The notes beneath the pieces were generated by a model. The model did not search any database. It was not told where the DNA came from and saw only the letters and a program-made list of their open reading frames with translations. Shown here piece by piece: positions 8,616 through 17,198 of a stretch of 64,000 bases of DNA. Source of the stretch: Candidatus Bathyarchaeota archaeon (lineage in GTDB: Archaea > Thermoproteota > Bathyarchaeia > TCS64); the NCBI GenBank assembly GCA_030739585.1, contig JASLYX010000001.1, forward strand, positions 308,452 to 372,451. The letters run 5' to 3'. The first letter of the stretch is position 1. Each line of letters opens with the position of its first letter. A program made the translations under genes and the position numbers.

Positions 8616-9021
8616 ACTCTTTTCCCTCTATCCAGTAATCTCCCTCTGATGTGACCTCCTTCTTCCATAGGGGCACCTTCTCCTTTATGGCCTCTAGGAT
8701 GTATCGGCAAGCCTCGAAAGCTTCAGGCCTGTGTCCCGCCCCCACTGCGATCATCATGATGTTATTAGAGACGTTTAATCTCCCATATCTATGGACGATG
8801 GCGACCTCTTCTATCCTATACTTTGCTATAGCCTCCTCCCTGATGGCCTGGAGCTGTTTAATCGCCATATCCTTGTAGACCTGGATCTCGATTCGGTCTA
8901 CTTCCCTTCCCTTTGAATTATCCCTTACAGTTCCGACAAATGTAACTATAGCTCCAATTCCTCCGGATCTGATGCTCCCGACGATCTCATCAATAGAGAA
9001 CTTTTCACTCGTTACCTTGAT
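8599..9021 (-). CDS. moaE: MoaE, molybdopterin synthase catalytic subunit
   Basis: About 140 residues starting MIKVTSEKFS. Family motifs include GAIVTFVGTVRD, the GHRPEAFEACRYILEAIKEK helix and the catalytic PLWKKE. It uses the thiocarboxylated MoaD tail to build the dithiolene. The open frame runs back to 9072, but the ATG at 9021 lies just after the moaD stop (9026-9028) and gives the family-length N-terminus. It is part of the moa operon. Confidence 0.95.
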   Translation of the reverse strand: MKVTSEKFSIDEIVGSIRSGGIGAIVTFVGTVRDNSKGREVDRIEIQVYKDMAIKQLQAIREEAIAKYRIEEVAIVHRYGRLNVSNNIMMIAVGAGHRPEAFEACRYILEAIKEKVPLWKKEVTSEGDYWIEGKEYEQTE

Positions 9022-9025
9022 CATG

Positions 9026-9274
9026 TCATCCACCACTAACGGGCGGGAAGAAAGCAATAGTATCGGCCTCATTTAGTCGTGCATTATTTTCGACGTATTC
9101 TCCGTTGACTGCATAGAGGACCGTCTTCTCATTAAACCCCTCATATTTTTTATTGATCAATTCCCTTAAGTCATCGGTTGTAGTACCCTCGGGAATCTCG
9201 AGTTCTGTACCGGCTGTGCCTGTTAACAGCCGGAAGGATGCAAAAAACTTAAGGTTCACCTTCATGGTCTCCAT
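9026..9274 (-). CDS. moaD: MoaD, molybdopterin synthase sulfur carrier subunit
   Basis: An 82-residue ubiquitin-fold protein beginning METMKVNLKFFASFR and ending in the diagnostic FFPPVSGG. The C-terminal Gly-Gly is thiocarboxylated and donates sulfur to the pterin via MoaE. It overlaps the end of moaA by 13 nt and is followed directly by moaE. No MoeB/ThiF activating enzyme lies in the window. Confidence 0.94.
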   Translation of the reverse strand: METMKVNLKFFASFRLLTGTAGTELEIPEGTTTDDLRELINKKYEGFNEKTVLYAVNGEYVENNARLNEADTIAFFPPVSGG

Positions 9275-10230
9275 CCCCAGAATGGCTCCCTTTTTGCTAC
9301 AGCTTTCCTGAAGGCCGTTTTAATGTTCTCCCGGCTCCCTCCATTCCTCAGCAAGGAGACTGCCTCTACGTGGTTGTCCTCCCTCATGAGGCAGGGCTTC
9401 AGCTCCCCATCTGAAGTGAGCCTGAGGCGGGTGCAGTGAATGCAGAAATCGGAGTTATGTATTGGCCTCACTACCTCCACAACCCCCCCGCACTCAAGGT
9501 GATATTGGCGCCTTCGATGCATCTCCCGCTCTACAACCTTAGACGAGCGTGCCTCCAGCTCCGCTTCCAGAGGTTTGAGGTCATAATGGTAGTCTGACCA
9601 GTCTGTAGTTCCCCTTTCAAGGGGTTGGTACTCGATAAGCTGGAGGGTAACTCCCACTTTAGTCGAGAAATCGATCATCTGGGGGATCTCCTCCGCGTTG
9701 ATCCCTTTCATGATCACCATATTGAGCTTTACAGGGTTTAGCCCACAAATCTTTGCTTTAGCTATCCCATTCTTAACCCTTTGGTAGGAGGCACTCCCAT
9801 TGATCTTGCAGAAGATATCGGGCTTTCCCGAGTGGAAGCTGACATTTACCCTGTCGAGCCCCGCCTCTTTGAGTTCACATGCCTTCTCACTGAGGAAATA
9901 GCCGTTGGTGGTCATAGATACCTCCACCATATGTGTTGAGACCCTCCGGACAATCTCGAAGATGTCCTCTCGTAAAAGGGGCTCCCCGCCTGTGATCTTT
10001 ACCTTGCCGATCCCGAGCTCCGCTGCCACGGACACGATGGTCTCAATCTCCTCAGGGGTCGCTTCTCTCTTGGACCCTGATTCCCCCTCCTGGTGGCAAA
10101 AGAAGCAATCGAAATTGCATCTCTGGGTTATTGAGACTCTCAGACTGTTCACATCGCGCCCGTGGGGGTCAACCATATTTTCTATGATTTCCCCTTCGAT
10201 GTTCACGTTTGATTTGTTAATCGTTCCCAT
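9262..10230 (-). CDS. moaA: MoaA, GTP 3',8-cyclase (radical SAM)
   Basis: A 322-residue radical SAM protein. The N-terminal cluster motif is CNFDCFFC (Cys38, Cys42, Cys45; CX3CX2C), followed by KITGGEPLLREDI. The second, GTP-binding [4Fe-4S] site is given by FCIHCTRLRLTSDGELKPCL near the C-terminus. It carries out the first step of molybdopterin synthesis. The C-terminal Gly-Gly seen in many MoaA proteins is not present (the end reads FWGWRP), which is not rare in archaea. First gene of the operon, 64 bp from the divergent tupA. Confidence 0.96.
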   Translation of the reverse strand: MGTINKSNVNIEGEIIENMVDPHGRDVNSLRVSITQRCNFDCFFCHQEGESGSKREATPEEIETIVSVAAELGIGKVKITGGEPLLREDIFEIVRRVSTHMVEVSMTTNGYFLSEKACELKEAGLDRVNVSFHSGKPDIFCKINGSASYQRVKNGIAKAKICGLNPVKLNMVIMKGINAEEIPQMIDFSTKVGVTLQLIEYQPLERGTTDWSDYHYDLKPLEAELEARSSKVVEREMHRRRQYHLECGGVVEVVRPIHNSDFCIHCTRLRLTSDGELKPCLMREDNHVEAVSLLRNGGSRENIKTAFRKAVAKREPFWGWRP

Positions 10231-10266
10231 CTCCTGAGGTCTCCGTTTCTGCTGTCTGCGGAGTCA

Positions 10267-10288
10267 TTCGGGCCGAAAGCTTAAAACG
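10267..10288. promoter_or_regulatory. Palindrome and TATA-like box in the moaA/tupA divergent region
   Basis: The 64-bp space between moaA and tupA holds an 11-bp palindrome, TTCGGGCCGAA (10267-10277), directly followed by a TATA-like CTTAAAACG (10280-10288). Abutting a palindrome on a TATA/BRE position is a usual layout for an archaeal repressor operator. The metal link between both flanking operons makes a molybdate/tungstate-responsive regulator a reasonable guess (inference). Confidence 0.4.
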
Positions 10289-10294
10289 ATATGC

Positions 10295-11299
10295 ATGGAT
10301 GAACACATCGAGTTGTATATATTTACTGAGCTCAAGAGGACTAGGACGATCATAATTGTGGGTCTCCTAATAACCCTCGTTGGGGTGACTTATGTCGTAT
10401 GGCCCAGAGCCAAAACTAGCCACCTTATCGTTTCTACTACCACAAGTCTCTATGATACGGGGGTCATCGACCTGATCGAGGACGCCTTCGAGGAGAAGCA
10501 CCGGATAGATCTCCACTTTATTTCTGTTGGGACGGGTCTAGCGATTGCTCATGCGAAGAGGGGCGACGCGGATATGATCTTAGTCCATGCCCCCGGCAAA
10601 GAACAGGAGTTCATGAAAGAAGGTTTTGGTGTCAACCGGAAAATCATTGCCTATAACTATTTCACCATTGTCGGACCTCCCGATGACCCAGCTAGAATCA
10701 GGGGAATGGACACGCCAGAAGCAATGAAGACTCTTGTAGGAAGAGGAAGAAACGGCGAGTCCGTTTGGGTCTCCAGAGGTGACAACTCTGGGACACATTC
10801 GAAGGAAGTGAAGCTCTGGATTATGGCGGGCTTCGATGACTCGGAGCTGAGCGAGGAGTCTTGGTACCTACAGGCCGGCACAGGGATGGGGAAGACGCTC
10901 CAGATCGCCGAGGAGAAGCATGGATACACCATCACCGACATGGGGACCTATTTAAAGTACGGGGAGGCTGGCATCCTGAGTCTGGAGGTAATGGTGGAGT
11001 CGGTTCCGAGTCTCCTCAATGTCTACAGCGCCATTGCCGTGAACCCGGATACAGTCATAAATGCCGAGTTTGTGAGTGCTATGGCATTCATCAAGTTTCT
11101 TATCTCGGAGCAGGGGCAAGCCATCATCGGCGAATACGGTCTGGAGCACTATGGTAGGAGCCTATTCAACCCCGCCTTAAAGTTGCTGGAGACAGAATCC
11201 GATCCTAAAGTAACAAGGTGGATAGAGGAAGCCGCATTCTTTATGGGATCGGAATGCCCCCCAGAATATCGTCGAGGGGATATCAATCTCTACGGGTGA
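10295..11299 (+). CDS. tupA: Tungstate ABC transporter substrate-binding protein, TupA type
   Basis: A 334-residue extracytoplasmic binding protein. A basic stretch (LKRTRT) and hydrophobic segment (IIIVGLLITLVGVTYVVW) form the membrane anchor or signal. It then shows the TupA hallmark STTTSLYDTGVIDLIE, the SVGTGLAIAHAKRGDADMIL block and SRGDNSGTHSKE. It captures tungstate (or molybdate) outside the cell for TupB/TupC. ATG 10295 lies only a few bases after the TATA-like box, so the true start could be a later in-frame TTG (10313) or GTG (10358). First gene of tupABC. Confidence 0.92.
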   Translation: MDEHIELYIFTELKRTRTIIIVGLLITLVGVTYVVWPRAKTSHLIVSTTTSLYDTGVIDLIEDAFEEKHRIDLHFISVGTGLAIAHAKRGDADMILVHAPGKEQEFMKEGFGVNRKIIAYNYFTIVGPPDDPARIRGMDTPEAMKTLVGRGRNGESVWVSRGDNSGTHSKEVKLWIMAGFDDSELSEESWYLQAGTGMGKTLQIAEEKHGYTITDMGTYLKYGEAGILSLEVMVESVPSLLNVYSAIAVNPDTVINAEFVSAMAFIKFLISEQGQAIIGEYGLEHYGRSLFNPALKLLETESDPKVTRWIEEAAFFMGSECPPEYRRGDINLYG

Positions 11300-11336
11300 G
11301 CCAAATGGACCAAGGATACAAAATCAGTAAAAGGAA

Positions 11337-12038
11337 GTGCCCCCTGTAACCTCCATTTTACTTCAGGGCCTCAAAGAGGCCTTTACTCTGATAATGACCG
11401 GTGACAGAGGACTCATCGAAATAACCTTCAGGGCTATCACCGTCTCTGGCCTCGCCACAGTTCTAGCCTCATGTTGGTCGATTCCTTTCGGCGTCTTTTT
11501 AGGTCTAGGGAGCTTCAAAGGAAGACAATTCCTCAAAGGTGTATTCAACGCTATAATGGGGGTGCCAGCAGTCGCCATTGGGCTCCTGTTCTATCTCATT
11601 CTATCAAGATCGGGGCCTCTTGGCAGCCTCCAGTTACTCTACACACCCTCAGCAATCATCCTCGGCCAGTCCGTCCTGATTACTCCAATCCTAGTGAGCC
11701 TATTAGCGGCGACCGTTGAGACCGTTGATCCTGATATCAAGAGACTTGCACTCACGTTAGGAGCGTCAGAGCTGAAGGCCAACCTCACGGTCCTCGGGGA
11801 ATCCATGGGGGGCATACTCCTCTCGATATCGGCTAGCTTCAACAGGGCGATCGCAGAGTTGGGTGTTGCCCTCATGCTAGGAGGAAATATACGGGGGGCT
11901 ACCCGAGTCCTCACTACTGTGATCGCTCTAGAGACGGGGAGGGGAGCGATCCCCCTAGGAATTTCCTTAACCGTCGTACTTATCGGTATAGTGGGCGTTA
12001 TGAACGCCCTTCTCTACATCGCCCAAAGGTGGCTTTAG
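11337..12038 (+). CDS. tupB: Tungstate ABC transporter permease, TupB type
   Basis: A 233-residue inner membrane permease with five to six hydrophobic segments. The cytoplasmic EAA-type loop reads LTLGASELKANLTVLGESMGG. This is the small TupB/ModB-like permease of a homodimeric channel. It lies 37 bp after tupA and the following ATPase gene starts at its stop codon. Start codon GTG 11337. Confidence 0.92.
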   Translation: MPPVTSILLQGLKEAFTLIMTGDRGLIEITFRAITVSGLATVLASCWSIPFGVFLGLGSFKGRQFLKGVFNAIMGVPAVAIGLLFYLILSRSGPLGSLQLLYTPSAIILGQSVLITPILVSLLAATVETVDPDIKRLALTLGASELKANLTVLGESMGGILLSISASFNRAIAELGVALMLGGNIRGATRVLTTVIALETGRGAIPLGISLTVVLIGIVGVMNALLYIAQRWL

Positions 12039-12040
12039 GG

Positions 12041-13096
12041 ATGATGGAGCTCTGGGGCGTATACAAAAGATATGGAGAGACAGAAGCCCTACGAGACATA
12101 TCTCTCAAGATCCGGAAGGGTGAAGTGATCACGGTTTTAGGGCCAAATGGTTCAGGGAAATCGACTCTCTTGAGAATAATTGCCGCGCTCGAGCAACCAA
12201 CTGGAGGGAAAGTTCTGTTCAAGGGGAAGAAGTTTGACTTTGACGAAATTGGGGGGTGGAGGAAGAGGGCGACCCTCGTGTTCCAACGACCAGTCGTTCT
12301 CAGAGGTAGCGTTTTTGAAAATATAGCTTACGGACTCAGGCAGAGAAGTCTCCCAAGAGATGAGGTAGAGGTGCGAGTGTCTGAAGCCCTCTATACGTTA
12401 GGGCTTCACGTCCTGGCAAAGAGAAAAGCAAAGAGCCTTTCCGGAGGCGAAAAGCAGAGGCTCTCAATCGCCAGGGCATTAGTTCTGGAGACAGACCTCC
12501 TGCTCCTCGACGAACCCACTGTCAACTTGGACCCTGAGAGTCTTGAGATCGTTAAGAACTTGATTCATGGGTTAAGGAAGAGACCAGATATCACAGTTGT
12601 GTTCGCTACCCATGATATTGAGATCGCTAGGAATCTTTCTGATAGGGTGGTCTTACTAAGCGGTGGTCAGATCGTCGAAGTCGGCTCGACCCGAGACCTC
12701 ATGTTAAATCCATCAACCGATATGGCAAGGTTCGTGAGGACTGAGAACGTCTTCACCGGTCACTCAAAGAGGGTTAATGGGGTCTCACATATCATGGTGA
12801 ATGGTGTTGAAATAGTCGGGGCATTTAGTACAGAGGGTAGAACCACCATTGATGTGATGCCAGAGGATATCCTCATCTCGAAAAGAATCATGGTATCTAG
12901 TGCTCGGAATAACTTGCAAGGGAAGATAATAATGGTCGAAGAGATCGATGACATCTTCAGGATTAGAGTGGATGTCGGCGTCGTCTTTACAGTCCAGATT
13001 ACGAGGAGGTCACTCAAAGAGATGGGTCTCAACGCAGGTCAGGAAGTTTACCTTACATTCAAGGCATCCTCCGTCAGGCTCCTCAAGGCAGAGTAG
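12041..13096 (+). CDS. tupC: Tungstate ABC transporter ATP-binding protein, TupC type
   Basis: An ABC ATPase of about 350 residues with Walker A GPNGSGKST, signature LSGGEKQRLSIARAL and Walker B LLLLDEPT. A C-terminal extension of about 110 residues (from VNGVEIVGAFSTEGRTTIDV) looks like a TOBE/oxyanion-sensing domain, as in ModC-type proteins. An in-frame GTG at 12029 inside tupB is possible, but ATG 12041 gives the normal N-terminus (MMELWGVYKRYGE). It ends the operon; a stem-loop follows. Confidence 0.92.
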   Translation: MMELWGVYKRYGETEALRDISLKIRKGEVITVLGPNGSGKSTLLRIIAALEQPTGGKVLFKGKKFDFDEIGGWRKRATLVFQRPVVLRGSVFENIAYGLRQRSLPRDEVEVRVSEALYTLGLHVLAKRKAKSLSGGEKQRLSIARALVLETDLLLLDEPTVNLDPESLEIVKNLIHGLRKRPDITVVFATHDIEIARNLSDRVVLLSGGQIVEVGSTRDLMLNPSTDMARFVRTENVFTGHSKRVNGVSHIMVNGVEIVGAFSTEGRTTIDVMPEDILISKRIMVSSARNNLQGKIIMVEEIDDIFRIRVDVGVVFTVQITRRSLKEMGLNAGQEVYLTFKASSVRLLKAE

Positions 13097-13107
13097 ATCT
13101 CAACCTA

Positions 13108-13128
13108 TTAGTAATCCTCTGTTACTAA
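13108..13128 (+). terminator. Stem-loop after tupC, possible terminator
   Basis: TTAGTAA (13108-13114) and TTACTAA (13122-13128) form a perfect 7-bp inverted repeat with a 7-nt loop, 12 bp after the tupC stop. No clear T-run follows, so termination is a guess. Confidence 0.4.
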
Positions 13129-13484
13129 ACAGTGAATACGCGCCCGTTATTTGTTGAATAAGGAGATCAAAGATCCCGCACTGATCCTTAGCCGTGCCCT
13201 ATACCGAACAGGTTAACGTAGATGTTCACTACTCCTCTTACCCGTAAATATCTGATCCCCCTCGCTGTGAGTGTAGGAATCTCAGTGACTCAGATTTGAT
13301 ATCTAAGGGCGGTCGAGGGTTTGAACGGGCATATGCTCCAGGTCTACTGAGTCCCTCTAGTGGACCGCGTGTACAATATTATACGGATATGGTGACCGGT
13401 TATTTTCATCGGCGCCGCGCACGCGATTTTAAGGTTTAAACAACAATCTAATGATCTTACCTATTTTTAGTACGTGCGTAAAGG
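13129..13484. other. Intergenic stretch, no gene seen
   Basis: No supported coding sequence. It contains one of the recurring GCGCG-rich motifs (GCGCACGCGATTTTA near 13417), about 70 bp from the 3' end of the tRNA-Arg gene. Confidence 0.5.
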
Positions 13485-13579
13485 TGGCGCGGCCGGCAGG
13501 ATTCGAACCCGCGACATTGGGTTGTCTCCTAGAAGTCTATCCGAAGACCCACGCTCTATCCATGCTGAGCCACGGCCGC
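13485..13579 (-). tRNA. tRNA-Arg (TCG) with a 17-nt intron at 37/38
   Basis: Acceptor strands GCGGCCG and CGGCCGC pair; discriminator G and an encoded CCA follow (13488, 13487-13485). D-stem GCTC/GAGC and a T-arm with TTCGAAT are present. The anticodon stem TGGGT/ACCCA is separated by loop plus intron. Removing ATAGACTTCTAGGAGAC leaves loop CTTCGGA, anticodon TCG. The precursor folds as a bulge-helix-bulge: helix CTTC/GGAG, 3-nt bulges GGA and ACA, and inner stem TAG/CTA. This is the canonical archaeal intron position. Confidence 0.93.
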
Positions 13580-13778
13580 AACAATGAACAGAGAAAACGC
13601 ATCATTAGTTAAAAAATTGTTGCTGATATAACGGTTTGTATTGGATCCAAATCTTCTGCGTGTTATCTCTAGGTATGCTCTTCCTGAATATCCGACTTCG
13701 GGTAAAAATACAGGCTATCGCCAGAGAAGATTTATTCCAGCATACTGCAATACCCGCTAGTTAAGGAGCGACGGTCCT

Positions 13779-14249
13779 ATGATTATCCCCATAAACTTGA
13801 TCAGGGAGATTGAGATCTACACTTTTTCTCACGCCACGGAGGACGAAGAGAAGGTTGAAAAGGCTATAAAGAACCTTCTCCCGGAGGGAAACCAGGACCT
13901 CTGGCTCACGAGGAATACGCTAAAAGGATATCACGGAGATCCTATCACTATCGTATCGGGAAAGATACGAACGAAGAAAGGGGCGACCGGGGTCCTCTGG
14001 AGAGTGGTGCAGGAGCTTTCATCCCTTGACCAGCAAAGACTGCTGGACGAGCTAGAGGAGAGGTTAGATGAGGGAGGAAACTTCCATATTCGACTTGATA
14101 AGCAAAACGCATATCTGGGCAAGATCTGCCTGTTGGAGACAGATCCGGTGAAAATGAAGTTCAGGCTCAGGTTACCCCACGGGAGGGACCGAGCAGAGTA
14201 TGTCCGCGAAGTTATCCACACTATGATTCTGGAGGACTCACCGACGTGA
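13779..14249 (+). CDS. DUF54 family RNA-binding protein (COG1325, exosome-associated type)
   Basis: A 156-residue protein of the archaeal DUF54 family: IEIYTFSHATEDEEKVEKAI at the start, then KGYHGDPITIV, FHIRLDKQNAYLGKICL and a basic C-terminus. It lies directly upstream of the two RNase P protein genes with a 4-nt overlap. This neighbourhood is well known for this family and supports a role in RNA processing. Its biochemical activity is not established. A TATA-like GGTAAAAATAC lies about 70 bp upstream. Confidence 0.85.
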   Translation: MIIPINLIREIEIYTFSHATEDEEKVEKAIKNLLPEGNQDLWLTRNTLKGYHGDPITIVSGKIRTKKGATGVLWRVVQELSSLDQQRLLDELEERLDEGGNFHIRLDKQNAYLGKICLLETDPVKMKFRLRLPHGRDRAEYVREVIHTMILEDSPT

Positions 14250-14950
14250 GGCGATTCGTCGATCTCAACATCCGGGACCCAGGTGATACCCGAGTTCTCA
14301 CTGAGATGCTGGAACTTGCTTCAAAGCTGGGGTTCAAAGGCATCACTCTATCATCTGAGAGACCTCAACCGCAGATGATGAGAAACAAAGCCTTGTCTGT
14401 GGGTATTGATCTCTCGAATAGGATCGACCTGAGGCCTAGGAGCACCAACGAGTTATCCAAGGCCCTCCGGCGTGTCCGCAGAAAATTCGAGATCATAGCC
14501 GTCTGTTGCGAAAACAAAACTGTATCAAGGCAGGCAGCAAAGGATCACCGGGTTGATATTCTCACCTTTCCCCCCCTAAGAACCAATAAGAGTCGGGTAG
14601 GTTTAGACCGTCAGGGAGCAGCTCTTGCTTCAAAATCTAACTGCGCCTATGAGATTTGCCTCTCCGACTTGCTTGAACCAAGCGTCGACAGAGCAAGGTT
14701 CCTGATAGACCTAAAACGGGACATCTCGAACGCGATACATGAGGGTGTGCCCATGGTGGTTTCGAGTGGAGCTGGATCTCCTCTCCAAATGCGGGAGCCT
14801 CGAGCCATAGCTTCGATCACCAACCTCCTTGGAATCTCTAAGGACAAAGGCCTCGATGCTGTATCTGAGATCCCCCGAATTATATTGGAAAGAAACCGAG
14901 AGAAACTCAGGCTAGGCTTCATCAGCCCAGGCGTAAAGGAGGTCCGATGA
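14246..14950 (+). CDS. rnp3: RNase P protein component 3 (Rpp30)
   Basis: A 234-residue Rpp30-type TIM-barrel protein (RRFVDLNIRDPG, LASKLGFKGITLSS, DILTFPP, SSGAGSPLQMREPRAIAS). It is a protein subunit of archaeal RNase P, which matures tRNA 5' ends, and partners with Pop5. The GTG start overlaps the upstream stop by 4 nt (GTGA), and its stop overlaps the Pop5 gene by 4 nt. Its length is typical. Confidence 0.93.
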   Translation: MRRFVDLNIRDPGDTRVLTEMLELASKLGFKGITLSSERPQPQMMRNKALSVGIDLSNRIDLRPRSTNELSKALRRVRRKFEIIAVCCENKTVSRQAAKDHRVDILTFPPLRTNKSRVGLDRQGAALASKSNCAYEICLSDLLEPSVDRARFLIDLKRDISNAIHEGVPMVVSSGAGSPLQMREPRAIASITNLLGISKDKGLDAVSEIPRIILERNREKLRLGFISPGVKEVR

Positions 14951-15267
14951 TGCCAGTGAGGAGTATCGGGAAACGGTACTTAGCCATCTCCGTTGAAGGC
15001 GAGGATTCCTACTCGGAACAGGAGGTTTCTTATACACTTTATCAAGCCGTCAAAGGGCTATTTGGTGATTTTGGCGTGTCTTTGCTCCAGCCGAGACTTG
15101 TGGAGTACAACGAGGAAACAAGCATAGGAATCATTCGATGCCGTCGGAGCCACATGTGGGAGATGAGGGCCGTCCTTGCGCTGATTACAGAGATATCTAA
15201 CCAAGAAGTGGCAGTAAGAGTGATGGGCGCTTCGGGGACCATCAAGTCATTGAAACTATCAATTTAA
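14947..15267 (+). CDS. rnp2: RNase P protein component 2 (Pop5)
   Basis: A 106-residue Pop5 family protein with RYLAISVEGEDSYSEQEVSY at the start and the GIIRCRRSHMWEMRAVLALI block that corresponds to the conserved Pop5 core (RCxR...R.AL). It forms the Pop5-Rpp30 heterotetramer of RNase P. It is the last gene of the DUF54-rnp3-rnp2 unit. An AT-rich gap follows before rpoN; the RNase P RNA gene is not in this window. Confidence 0.93.
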   Translation: MMPVRSIGKRYLAISVEGEDSYSEQEVSYTLYQAVKGLFGDFGVSLLQPRLVEYNEETSIGIIRCRRSHMWEMRAVLALITEISNQEVAVRVMGASGTIKSLKLSI

Positions 15268-15499
15268 ATAATATTTTGGTATCTAACCTAACCCAACCAA
15301 AACTAGATGCAAGGAATTCATTTTGAAGTATTTTCTTCATATAGTTATTTTTTTCAGGCTCATATCAACCTTTATATCTGGAGCATCTGTAGATGGTCAG
15401 GTGCGCCGAGAAGAAATCATGAGCCGAATTCTCCTCAAAACGGAGTTGAATAGGCTTTAAACCTCTTGCGCGTGATGAAATCAAAGGCTGAAAAATAGA

Positions 15500-15727
15500 A
15501 TGATCATACCCGTCAGATGCTTCTCCTGCGGCAAACTTGTTGGGGACAAATGGGAGCCCTACTCCAAGAAGGTGGCCACCGGAGAGCACCCCAAGAAGGT
15601 CCTCGATGACCTAGGAGTCGAGAGGTACTGTTGCAGGAGGATACTGCTTTCTCACGTGGACCTCATAAACGATATACTATTGTTCCACAATACTAAAGAG
15701 ATTGTCGATATCAGAGGCGAACGTTAA
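15500..15727 (+). CDS. rpoN: DNA-directed RNA polymerase subunit N
   Basis: A 75-residue RpoN (Rpb10 homologue). Zinc ligands are Cys7, Cys10, Cys44 and Cys45 in [10 protein letters not shown] and [12 protein letters not shown]. It belongs to the Rpo3-10-11-12 assembly platform of archaeal RNA polymerase. A TATA-like CTTTAAA is 40-46 bp upstream, and a GCGCGTGATGA motif lies between it and the start. It heads the rpoN-rps2-MEMO-MVK-IPK-idi2-idsA series, a gene order common in archaea. RpoK, often next to it, is not present here. Confidence 0.97.
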   Translation: MIIPVRCFSCGKLVGDKWEPYSKKVATGEHPKKVLDDLGVERYCCRRILLSHVDLINDILLFHNTKEIVDIRGER

Positions 15728-15729
15728 AT

Positions 15730-16341
15730 ATGGAAATTCAGCAAAGCGATAGCCTCTTGCTTCCTCAAGAGGTGCTTCTTTCCGCGGGTGTCCATATAGG
15801 GACCAGGGTCAAGACTAATGACATGGTGCAATTCATATACAAGGTGAGACCAGACGGCCTTTTTGTCCTCGACATGGATAAGATGAACAAGCGAGTCATG
15901 ACCGCCGCCAAGTTCATCTCCATGATGGACATCTCGAGACTAGTAGTCGCTTCGTCCAAGAGGTATGGGAGGCTTCCGGTCCACAAATTCTGCGAGGTGA
16001 CCGGCGCGCATCCTCTCATCGGGCGCTTCACATCGGGGACCTTCACCAATCCAACGTATAGCCACTATTTCGAACCAGTAGCGGTGCTCGTCACCGATGC
16101 CCTCGCCGATAAACAGATTGTGGTTGAGGCCACGGCAGTAGGCGTCCCTGTGATAGCCCTGTGCAGCACCGACAATAACCTCTCTGATGTTGACCTCGCC
16201 ATCCCCATCAACAACAAGGGGAGGAGAAGCCTCGCAATAGCATACTGGCTCCTCGCGAGGCAGCTTAAACGGGAGCTAAACGAGCTTACCCCAGAGCAGG
16301 AATTTTCGTTCTCCATCGACGATTTTGAATCAACGTTATAG
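15730..16341 (+). CDS. rps2: 30S ribosomal protein S2
   Basis: A 203-residue archaeal S2 with LLSAGVHIGTRVKTNDM, TAAKFISMM, GRFTSGTFTNP and the PVIALCSTDNNLSDVDLAIPINNKGRRSLA block characteristic of the family. It starts 3 bp after the rpoN stop. It is part of the small-subunit body on the solvent side. Confidence 0.97.
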   Translation: MEIQQSDSLLLPQEVLLSAGVHIGTRVKTNDMVQFIYKVRPDGLFVLDMDKMNKRVMTAAKFISMMDISRLVVASSKRYGRLPVHKFCEVTGAHPLIGRFTSGTFTNPTYSHYFEPVAVLVTDALADKQIVVEATAVGVPVIALCSTDNNLSDVDLAIPINNKGRRSLAIAYWLLARQLKRELNELTPEQEFSFSIDDFESTL

Positions 16342-16349
16342 GTGAGACA

Positions 16350-17192
16350 ATGGGCGTCAGGCGACCTTGGGTTGCGGGATCCTTTTACCCCGCATCACCC
16401 GGTCACCTAAAGAAGACCATCAAGGAAAGCTTCACCCATCCCCTTGGTCCTGGTAAATTACCCCAGAAAGGGGCTGAGGAGAGGAAGATCATCGGAATCA
16501 TCTGCCCTCACGCGGGATTAGTCTATTCTGGCCCCATCGCTGCCCACAGTTATTATTCTCTAGCTTCTGAGAAAACTCCTTCAGCGGTGATTATCCTTGG
16601 CCCGAATCATACTGGCTTGGGATCCCCGGTCTCAATATGGGGAGAGGGAGCTTGGGAGACCCCGATGGGAAAAGTTGGTATCCATAAACACCTTGCAAAA
16701 GAGATCTCAGAAGCGTCTGACCTCATTGAGCTGGATGAATCTGCCCATTTTAGAGAGCACTCAATTGAGATCCAGCTCCCATTCTTACAGTATATTTACA
16801 GGGAGACGAGGATCGTACCCATCTGCATGAGGTACCAAGATCTTGCCACCAGTAGAGTGGTTGGTAGAGCTATCGCAGAGTCTGTCGCAGGGATGGATGT
16901 CCTAATCCTCGCCTCAACGGATCTGACTCATATGGAAACCAAGGAATCCGCCGAGGGGAAGGATTTTGGAGTCCTCAAGAGGATGGAGTCTATGAACGAG
17001 GAGGCCCTCCAATACTGGGTACATTCCCAACGGGTTAGTATGTGTGGATACGGTCCTGTCTCGGCAACCCTCGTCGCAGCGAAAAAGATGGGTGCTACCA
17101 AAACCCAGGTCCTCGCTTATAGCACTAGCGGGGATATCACTGGAGACATGTCTGCGGTGGTGGGCTACGTTTCGGCCAAGATTTTGAGGTAG
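16350..17192 (+). CDS. MEMO1 family protein
   Basis: A 280-residue MEMO1/AmmeMemoRadiSam-type protein: RRPWVAGSFYPASP start, CPHAGLVYSGPIAAHSYY, ILGPNHTGLG, ASTDLTHME and SGDITGDMSAVVGY. The histidines and Asp of HAGY-like, GPNH and STDLTH sit at the positions that bind metal in the related ring-opening dioxygenase fold. The archaeal role is not known; the gene is very often placed between rps2 and mevalonate kinase, as here. Confidence 0.93.
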   Translation: MGVRRPWVAGSFYPASPGHLKKTIKESFTHPLGPGKLPQKGAEERKIIGIICPHAGLVYSGPIAAHSYYSLASEKTPSAVIILGPNHTGLGSPVSIWGEGAWETPMGKVGIHKHLAKEISEASDLIELDESAHFREHSIEIQLPFLQYIYRETRIVPICMRYQDLATSRVVGRAIAESVAGMDVLILASTDLTHMETKESAEGKDFGVLKRMESMNEEALQYWVHSQRVSMCGYGPVSATLVAAKKMGATKTQVLAYSTSGDITGDMSAVVGYVSAKILR

Positions 17193-17198
17193 AATGCG

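Noticed and set aside
15465..15500. GTGATGA ... CTGA considered as a C/D box guide RNA
   Set aside because: The C-to-D spacing is too short for a guide RNA, and it forms part of the recurring GCGCG motif before rpoN.
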